NCBI GenBank assembly: GCA_015064195.1
Contig: SVSO01000083.1
Coordinates: 1 to 11,419, forward strand
Origin: Oscillospiraceae bacterium
GTDB taxonomy: Bacteria; Bacillota_A; Clostridia; Oscillospirales; CAG-272
Direction of reading: 5' to 3'
DNA length: 11,419 bases
Shown here: one piece after another, positions 7,055 to 11,419 of the stretch
Layout of the letters: each line of letters begins with the position of its first letter
Numbering within the stretch: position 1 is the stretch's first letter
Program-made: the position numbers and the translations under genes
The notes under the pieces: model-generated
What the model was told of the DNA's origin: nothing
The model's database searches: none
Seen by the model: the letters and a program-made list of their open reading frames with translations, nothing else

Positions 7055-7175
7055 GGTAATTGCAAGAAGTCCGAGAGAGGATATTGGTCTTGCCGCAGCT
7101 GATCCTGCGATAGGGGATTCCCGAGGCTCTGACGGTGCGCCAACACCGCAGAGCTTTCCCCATATTACTAAAGAT

Positions 7176-7204
7176 ATTATATCACAAAATCCCGATGTAA
7201 TCAA
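7176..7204 (-). promoter_or_regulatory. Promoter of the SBP / membrane regulator operon
   Basis: On the minus strand, TTGATT (7199-7204), a 17-bp spacer and TATAAT (7176-7181) with TG one base upstream (TGATATAAT) form a good extended -10 sigma-A promoter. The predicted start is near 7169, so the SBP mRNA has a leader of about 235 nt. Confidence 0.85.
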
Positions 7205-7245
7205 GTGAATCTGTGATATTTTCAGAAAAGGAGGCATGATACATT

Positions 7246-7689
7246 ATGAGTTTTGTTGGAAAATGGGTGTTTCATTCCATCGGCACACTGAGCGATGCGG
7301 ATGAACTTGTGTACATGAATGCGGAGGAATATCTCGCGTCACCAATGCCTTACGTGGATGAAACGGATGAAGAAGCGGTTGCGGATGAGCTGAAGGAACG
7401 CCGTCAGATGATCGGCGGAAAGATCGTGGTATGCGAGGACGGCAAGCTGTATATGCTGATGCCGCTTCCGGAAGGCGTGACAGAGGAAGAAGTCAATGCG
7501 GCAGTGGCGGCCGGTCACATCAAGCTGTACGACGGCATGATGGCCGATGAGCCGAAGGCATGGGAGGAGCGTGACGGCGCACTCTGGCTGGAGGTTGGGG
7601 AAGGCATGAGCGAGGACGGCTGGGTAAAGCTGTCCGACGAGGAAGGCCGGATCGATTTCATGAACACCCGCTATGTGAAAGCGGAATAA
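7246..7689 (+). CDS. Conserved hypothetical small acidic protein
   Basis: 147 aa, ATG 7246 with AAGGAGG at 7228-7234 (11 nt spacing). The N-terminus MSFVGKWVFHSIG has a G-x-W followed by alternating strands, as in lipocalin-like beta-barrels. Then come an acidic central part (NAEEYLASPMPYVDETDEEAVADELKE), a strand-turn block (GKIVVCEDGKLYMLMPLPEGVTEEEVNAA) and an ending WVKLSDEEGRIDFMNTRYVKAE. I recall similar uncharacterised proteins in Clostridia but no named function. There is no signal peptide or membrane segment, so it is probably cytoplasmic. It is first in a run of six same-strand genes, with 12 bp to the next. The lipocalin-like fold is inference from strand pattern only. Confidence 0.8.
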   Translation: MSFVGKWVFHSIGTLSDADELVYMNAEEYLASPMPYVDETDEEAVADELKERRQMIGGKIVVCEDGKLYMLMPLPEGVTEEEVNAAVAAGHIKLYDGMMADEPKAWEERDGALWLEVGEGMSEDGWVKLSDEEGRIDFMNTRYVKAE

Positions 7690-7701
7690 GCGGAGGTTCC
7701 C

Positions 7702-8313
7702 ATGAGCATTCTCAACAGTCTGAAAAATGCGGCGCTCTCCCTGCTCAAGCGGGAGTCGCGCAAGGCGGTGAACAAGGTGGTTGACAAAACGGTGCAGAAC
7801 ATCGGAAAGGGCAGAAATCACACGGAGAAATTCACCTTCCAGTCTTTGCCCGCCAACGTGGAGGAGCTGAAAGCCCTTCCCGAAGCCAAGCTTGACACCG
7901 CATTCAAAACCACGGCGCTGGTCATTCTCGCTCTCAATCGCTATGAGGCCGATCCCGATGCGTGCATTGCCATGCTGAGCTTTTTGAAAGGGCCGGAAGA
8001 ATTCGGCGGCAAGGAGCAGAGCTTCTTAAAAGACCGGATGGCCGACAAGGGCTACAAGGCGCGCTCCTTCCTCGGCGGCGCGACTCCGGCCAACAATTAC
8101 ACCCCGGCAGAGCCTTACACCGTGGCTGTCAGCGAGAATCCCTATTCCTTCGATGAGGAAAACTGGGCAACGATGTATGTGACCAGCGGCGGCGCGGACA
8201 ATCCACGCCCCATCAAGCTTCGCAAAAAGCCCTCCACCGGCGAGTGGTTCCTTTGCGACATCCAGTGCCTCGCCGACATCCGGATTCCGGCGGCGGAAGA
8301 TAAGTGGGCATGA
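7702..8313 (+). CDS. DUF6935-type protein
   Basis: 203 aa, ATG 7702 with GGAGG at 7692-7696 (5 nt spacing). The first 40 residues are a basic amphipathic helix (LKNAALSLLKRESRKAVNKVVDKTVQ). The rest carries blocks that I associate with DUF6935: ALPEAKLDTAFKTTALVILALNRYE (about 58-82), SFLKGPEEF (93-101), FLKDRMADKGYKARSFLGGATPANNYTPAEPYTV (about 108-141) and MYVTSGGADNPRPIKLRKKPSTGEWFL (about 158-184). No catalytic motif, signal peptide or membrane span is seen. Function is unknown. Its stop codon overlaps the next start (ATGA at 8310-8313), so the two products are probably made together and may interact (inference). Confidence 0.82.
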   Translation: MSILNSLKNAALSLLKRESRKAVNKVVDKTVQNIGKGRNHTEKFTFQSLPANVEELKALPEAKLDTAFKTTALVILALNRYEADPDACIAMLSFLKGPEEFGGKEQSFLKDRMADKGYKARSFLGGATPANNYTPAEPYTVAVSENPYSFDEENWATMYVTSGGADNPRPIKLRKKPSTGEWFLCDIQCLADIRIPAAEDKWA

Positions 8314-8741
8314 GGATCGATCTGTTCGATTCCGGCTGCTTTCGCGTCCTCGTGCCGGAGGGCTGGCTCGCCTTCTGCGGCATCGACAGTCAGGGCCGCA
8401 CATGGCCGCGAAAGGTACACATCTGCAAGGATGCGCGGATTCAGACGGATTTTTACACCCATGTGAGCATCACCGTATGCTTTTTCGGCAAGGAGGATAT
8501 CTACATCTCCCCGAAAATGTTCTACGATGACATTGCCGACATGGAGCCGTTTGCGACCGGCGCACACACATGGAGCGGCTACACCTGCACCAGTCTCGGC
8601 TATCCCTACACCATGCTGGAAGCCCATGAGGACGGCTGTGTCTTTCAGGTGATGATCCTGATGAAAAACGGCGATTATGTGCTGTCCCTTGCGGATGCGG
8701 ATGTGCAGAGCATTCTGGAAAGCATCACACAAACGAAATAG
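8310..8741 (+). CDS. Hypothetical 143-aa protein coupled to the DUF6935 gene
   Basis: 143 aa from ATG 8310, which overlaps the preceding TGA in an ATGA junction and has GGAAGA (8295-8300) at 9 nt. A GTG at 8304 in the same frame would add two residues but sits too close to the ribosome binding site. The protein starts MRIDLFDSGCFRVLVPEGWLAFCGID and has alternating strands, a KMFYDDIADMEP segment, TWSGYTCTSLGYPYTMLEA and a final ADADVQSILESI helix. The layout resembles small Clostridia proteins of unknown function found next to DUF6935 genes (from memory). There is no signal peptide and no membrane segment. No function can be given. Confidence 0.8.
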   Translation: MRIDLFDSGCFRVLVPEGWLAFCGIDSQGRTWPRKVHICKDARIQTDFYTHVSITVCFFGKEDIYISPKMFYDDIADMEPFATGAHTWSGYTCTSLGYPYTMLEAHEDGCVFQVMILMKNGDYVLSLADADVQSILESITQTK

Positions 8742-8745
8742 ACCG

Positions 8746-8778
8746 AGGGGCGATGGAGCGTGCAGTTCCCTCGCCCCT
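8746..8778 (+). repeat. Hairpin between the 143-aa gene and the DUF3298-like lipoprotein gene
   Basis: AGGGGCGA (8746-8753) and TCGCCCCT (8771-8778) form a perfect 8-bp stem with a 17-nt loop, extendable by a wobble and one more pair. It is followed by the 10-bp palindrome TGATCGATCA (8779-8788), which runs into the ribosome binding site AGGAGG (8788-8793). There is no T-run, so it is not an intrinsic terminator. It could be an mRNA processing or stability site within the operon (inference). Confidence 0.5.
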
Positions 8779-8798
8779 TGATCGATCAGGAGGAAACG

Positions 8799-10031
8799 AT
8801 GAAAAAAACCACAATTCTGCTCGCCGGACTGCTGGCACTTGGTCAATTAACATCCTGTACCGCCGCACCGGTCGAAAAGCAGACATCCGATCCCATTTCC
8901 ATGGTGAAATCCTCCCATAGACAGGAGGAGTGGGACGGGGAGATCCTGCTGGCGCAGAGTGAATATTCCGGCGCAATGCTGTCGGAGGATGCGGCGGCGG
9001 CATATCCGGCACTGGCGGAGAGTCTTGCGCAGACGGAGCGTATGGCAGAGCGCGCCATGTCGGATGAATTCGACAATCTCCTCGCCGATGCAAGAGGGGA
9101 GCTTTCGCTGGCAGGCGTGGACAATTTCACCGCCAGATACTCCACGCTGGATGTGCAGATCCGCCGCGCCGACAGCGTGGCCGTGAGTCTGCTGTCCGAT
9201 TCGACCCTGATTTACGGGCGGATCAATGGCCGCTATCTCCACGGCACGACCTATGACAGCAAGACCGGCAAACAGCTGGCGATCACCGATGTCATCACGG
9301 ATATGAGCAGGATCCCGGCCATCGTGAAGGAGGAGCTTGCGGGCTATACCTGGACCGGTGACTTCAACTCCGAAACGGCGGTGGCAGATTATTTCCGCAG
9401 TACGCCGGCGGACGGACTCAGCTGGACGCTGGATTATAACGGAGTGACTTTCTATTTCGCAAGCGGTGATCTGGCTGAGCTTGGCAACGGACGGCTGGCG
9501 GCAACGGTGTCCTTTGCCCGGTATCCGGAGCTGTTCTATGAAGCGTACATGGCCGTTCCCGATGCTTATTTGGTGGAGCTTGCGCAGGGGCATCCCTTTT
9601 ACACCGATCTTGACGGCGACGGCAGGGCAGAGGAGCTGACCGTTTCTCCCGTCCGCTGCGATGATGGCCTGTCCTACGATTCCTTCGGCGTTTATACCAA
9701 CACGGATGCGCAGTATTATCAGACGGATCTTCCGGCGGATATGGGCGGCTACCATCCCTATTATGTCAAAATGGCGGACGGCGGGCAGTATCTGTACGTG
9801 TTCGCGGAGGGCAGTACCTTTGCGTCCGATGATATGACACTGCGGGTCATCGATATTTCCGGCGGAGGATTCCGGGAGGTGGGCGATATCTGCGCCGCAC
9901 CCGGGTATCTGCCTGTGGATCTTGCATGGGCACTCACCGATCCGGAGAATATGATGCTGGAAAATTTTGAGCGCATGGAGGAAGCGAAGCCGTACCGCGT
10001 GGGAGAGGACGGAATGCCCGGGAGGAAATAA
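8799..10031 (+). CDS. DUF3298/RsiV-like lipoprotein with a DxDxDG loop
   Basis: 410 aa from ATG 8799, chosen over an in-frame ATG at 8760 because AGGAGG (8788-8793) is 5 nt upstream and the product then starts with a lipoprotein signal, MKKTTILLAGLLALGQLTSC (lipobox LTSC, Cys20). It should be anchored outside the cell. Residues about 110-255 match the DUF3298 (RsiV C-terminal-like) pattern: GTTYDSKTGKQLAITDVI (about 149-166), LSWTLDYNGVTFYFASGDLAE (about 207-227) and a conserved-looking FARYPELF. A second region (about 265-390) starts with FYTDLDGDGRAEEL, a D270-x-D272-x-D274-G calcium-loop motif like those in FG-GAP/VCBS-type blades. No sigma factor gene is nearby, so an anti-sigma role like RsiV is not supported. 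An envelope or cell-wall role is a guess. Confidence 0.82.
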   Translation: MKKTTILLAGLLALGQLTSCTAAPVEKQTSDPISMVKSSHRQEEWDGEILLAQSEYSGAMLSEDAAAAYPALAESLAQTERMAERAMSDEFDNLLADARGELSLAGVDNFTARYSTLDVQIRRADSVAVSLLSDSTLIYGRINGRYLHGTTYDSKTGKQLAITDVITDMSRIPAIVKEELAGYTWTGDFNSETAVADYFRSTPADGLSWTLDYNGVTFYFASGDLAELGNGRLAATVSFARYPELFYEAYMAVPDAYLVELAQGHPFYTDLDGDGRAEELTVSPVRCDDGLSYDSFGVYTNTDAQYYQTDLPADMGGYHPYYVKMADGGQYLYVFAEGSTFASDDMTLRVIDISGGGFREVGDICAAPGYLPVDLAWALTDPENMMLENFERMEEAKPYRVGEDGMPGRK

Positions 10032-10034
10032 GAG

Positions 10035-10703
10035 ATGGCTGTGCATTATTCCAAAAATCACGAAGGATTGTTTTTCATTGACAACGATATGGGAGAGCTG
10101 ATCATTCACGGTGAGGGCAGCGTTCGTGCCGAAGATACCGAGACATGGAATCCGGATGAAAGCTGGAAGGCGGCAGTTACTGAAATTACGGTGCGGGATG
10201 GGATCACGGAGATCGGCGGCGGCGTGCTTGAGCAGTTTCCCAATGTGAAAAAGCTGAATCTGCCGGGATCTCTGACCCGCATGGAATCGACCGATGGGCT
10301 GAAAACGCGCCTTTGCACGAACGATGTGCTTCTCAATGCGGCATACGGCTCATTCGGCGATGCTTTTGCACTGGAGCATGGCCTGCGGTTTCTGCCCTGT
10401 CCCATCGTGCTGGGCTGGTACAGAGATGAGGAGCACGATGAAAGCACCAAGCTGGTACTGCGCTTTCATGAGGATGGCTCGATGGATATTCTCATCGACA
10501 TCTTTACCGTCGGCATCTCAGCGGGATCAAGCGGCGGTGCAACGCTGGAACGGCCGATGCCGGAGGATTACCATCCCGGCTGCACGCCCGAGCAGTTTGC
10601 GCAGCTGTTCCCGGCGGTATACTACGATCAGATCATGAAAAATCCCGAGGTGGAGATCTTTCTCCGCCGGGAAGCAACAGGAAAGGAGAAGGGCAAGCAA
10701 TGA
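10035..10703 (+). CDS. BspA/LRR_5-like protein of unknown function
   Basis: 222 aa, ATG 10035 with GGAGG at 10021-10025 inside the end of the previous gene (intergenic gap 3 bp). Residues about 20-85 (GELIIHGEGSVRA, then ITEIGGGVLEQFPNVKKLNLPGSLTRME) look like the start of BspA-type leucine-rich repeats, with an ITVRDGITEIG unit followed by a KKLNLPGSL unit, but only one to two repeats remain. The middle (about 110-150, LPCPIVLGWYRDEEHDESTKLVLRFHEDGSMDILI) and the C-terminal helix region (EQFAQLFPAVYYDQIMKNPEVEIFLRRE) are not recognised. No signal peptide is seen, so unlike typical BspA surface proteins it is probably cytoplasmic. Its stop overlaps the next gene start by ATGA, linking it to the phosphoesterase. 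Confidence 0.75.
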   Translation: MAVHYSKNHEGLFFIDNDMGELIIHGEGSVRAEDTETWNPDESWKAAVTEITVRDGITEIGGGVLEQFPNVKKLNLPGSLTRMESTDGLKTRLCTNDVLLNAAYGSFGDAFALEHGLRFLPCPIVLGWYRDEEHDESTKLVLRFHEDGSMDILIDIFTVGISAGSSGGATLERPMPEDYHPGCTPEQFAQLFPAVYYDQIMKNPEVEIFLRREATGKEKGKQ

Positions 10704-11419
10704 GCAGCCTGAAAAACCTGACGATTCTGCATTCCAACGATCTTCACGGCGATTTTTTGGCGGAAAGGGTGGATGACAGACTGGTGGGCGGCGTGTCACG
10801 GCTGTCGGGATATGTGAACAAGACCCGCCGGGAAACCCCGAACACCATCTACTGCATCGCCGGTGATATGTTCCGCGGATCGGTGATCGACTCCGAATTC
10901 CGCGGCATTTCCACCATCGAGATCATGAATATGGTGGCACCGGACGTGGTAGCCATCGGCAATCACGAGACGGATTACGGCATCGCGCATCTGCTGTTTC
11001 TCGAAAAATGCGCGAAATTCCCCATCATCAATTCCAATCTTCACATCCGCACCAACAATGCGCGGCTGTTCAAGCCTTATCACTTTGTGGAGATAGATGG
11101 GATGAAGATCCTGTTCATCGGTATCCTCACCGAGGATATCGTCAATCAGACGCGCAATGAGGGCGTGATCGGTTCTGTCGTGGACGTGCATGAAGCCAGT
11201 CAGGAGATCGGACGCATCTGCAATGCCTATCATGCGGTGGATATCGATCTCACCGTCCTGCTGACCCACATCGGCTTCGAGGAGGACAAGAAGCTGGCGG
11301 AGCAGCTGGATCCCGCGTGGGGTGTGGACATCATCATCGGCGGCCATTCCCACACCTTCATCGAGGAGCCGGCCATCGTCAACGATATTCTCATCGTGCA
11401 GGTGGGAACGGGAACGGAT
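10700..11419 (+). CDS. 5'-nucleotidase / UshA-family metallophosphoesterase, N-terminal part
   Basis: The first 240 codons are visible; the gene runs off the right edge. ATG 10700 overlaps the previous TGA (ATGA) and has AAGGAG at 10683-10688. All metal-binding motifs of the calcineurin-like phosphoesterase domain are intact: SNDLHG (Asp14, His16), AGD (Asp56), GNHE (87-90), THIG (His190) and GGHSHT (His216, His218). In this family two metal ions support hydrolysis of nucleotides or related phosphate esters, and a C-terminal substrate-binding domain should follow beyond the window. Most homologues are secreted or cell-wall bound, but this one starts MSSLKNLTILHSND with no signal peptide, so it is probably cytoplasmic. 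The substrate is unknown. It is the only gene in the six-gene run with a nameable activity. Confidence 0.92.
   Translation, partial: MSSLKNLTILHSNDLHGDFLAERVDDRLVGGVSRLSGYVNKTRRETPNTIYCIAGDMFRGSVIDSEFRGISTIEIMNMVAPDVVAIGNHETDYGIAHLLFLEKCAKFPIINSNLHIRTNNARLFKPYHFVEIDGMKILFIGILTEDIVNQTRNEGVIGSVVDVHEASQEIGRICNAYHAVDIDLTVLLTHIGFEEDKKLAEQLDPAWGVDIIIGGHSHTFIEEPAIVNDILIVQVGTGTD

Larger units (their letters stand above)
6995..7169 (-). ncRNA. Structured leader RNA (attenuator, riboswitch-like element or small RNA)
   Basis: A predicted transcript of about 175 nt from the promoter at 7176-7204 to the terminator at 6995. Three hairpins are seen by eye. Hairpin A is GCTCTG/CAGAGC (7126-7131 with 7149-7154) stacked on CGGTG/CACCG (7133-7137 with 7144-7148) with one bulged base, enclosed by GGGGA/TCCCC (7113-7117 with 7157-7161). 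Hairpin B is CGCAG/CTGCG (7094-7098 with 7105-7109). Hairpin C is GCAAGA/TCTTGC (7062-7067 with 7088-7093). They are followed by the terminator. I do not recognise a known riboswitch, T-box, 6S or SRP RNA. The perfect stems argue for a functional RNA, but they are equally stable as plus-strand RNA. Confidence 0.6.

Noticed and set aside
5584..7146. Longer 520-aa form of the SBP starting at 7146
   Set aside because: It would bury the lipoprotein signal 71 residues inside and has no ribosome binding site; ATG 6933 has both.
6930..7163. 77-codon minus frame in the SBP leader, overlapping the SBP start by ATGA
   Set aside because: Its ATG would lie only about 6 nt after the predicted transcript start with no ribosome binding site, and it crosses all the hairpins and the terminator. 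Only the distal part from 7018 is kept as a possible leader peptide in the findings.
6958..7169. T-box, 6S, SRP or tmRNA
   Set aside because: AGGGTGG occurs but lies after the terminator and lacks the rest of the T-box core; the multi-hairpin layout does not fit 6S RNA, and no SRP tetraloop/asymmetric loop or tRNA-like end was found.
8746..8778. Terminator ending the operon before the lipoprotein gene
   Set aside because: The stem is good but no T-run follows, and a strong ribosome binding site comes 10 nt later.
8847..10109. Minus-strand open frame of 420 codons
   Set aside because: Antisense to the DUF3298-like lipoprotein gene and rich in His/Arg/Ile as a mirror translation; no start signals.

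Overview
The window looks like chromosomal DNA of a GC-rich (roughly 55-60%) Gram-positive anaerobe of the Clostridia, most likely an Oscillospirales/Ruminococcaceae-type gut or rumen bacterium. This rests on strong AGGAGG-type ribosome binding sites, sigma-A style promoters, lipobox lipoproteins and protein families (DUF5107, DUF4832-like, DUF6935, DUF3298-like) that I associate with that group. The genus assignment is inference. I see no tRNA, rRNA, IS element, integrase or CRISPR array.

Region 1 (1-3658) is a carbohydrate-type locus. A partial DUF5107 gene runs leftward. It is divergent from a rightward pair made of a LacI-type sugar-sensor regulator and a predicted glycoside hydrolase-like protein of the DUF4832 type. 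The regulator has an inverted architecture: the LacI ligand-binding domain is N-terminal and a LuxR/GerE-like HTH is C-terminal. Its promoter is a perfect TTGACA-N17-TATAAT carrying two small palindromes, which suggests tight and possibly autogenous control.

Region 2 (3659-3903) is the convergent boundary. It holds a near-perfect 15-bp terminator hairpin that can serve both strands, plus a short unexplained open frame.

Region 3 (3904-7204, minus strand) is a two-gene operon. The first gene is an extracellular solute-binding lipoprotein. Nine base pairs after its end, with the ribosome binding site lying across its stop codon, comes a membrane-anchored regulator with two transmembrane segments, a large extracellular Cache-like sensor region, a coiled coil and a cytoplasmic LuxR-type HTH. 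No transporter permease or ATPase is present. The plausible reading is a binding protein that presents a ligand to a one-component membrane transcription factor. The operon has a roughly 235-nt 5' leader with three hairpins and an intrinsic terminator well before the first start codon, so either an attenuator/riboswitch-like element or a small RNA sits there.

Region 4 (7246-11419, plus strand) is a tight six-gene run: a small beta-rich protein, a DUF6935-type protein, a 143-aa protein overlapping it by ATGA, a DUF3298-like lipoprotein with a calcium-loop motif, a BspA/LRR-like protein, and the N-terminal half of a 5'-nucleotidase-family metallophosphoesterase, again with an ATGA overlap. Gaps are 57 bp or less, so the genes are probably co-transcribed. 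Apart from the phosphoesterase, no member has a function I can name.
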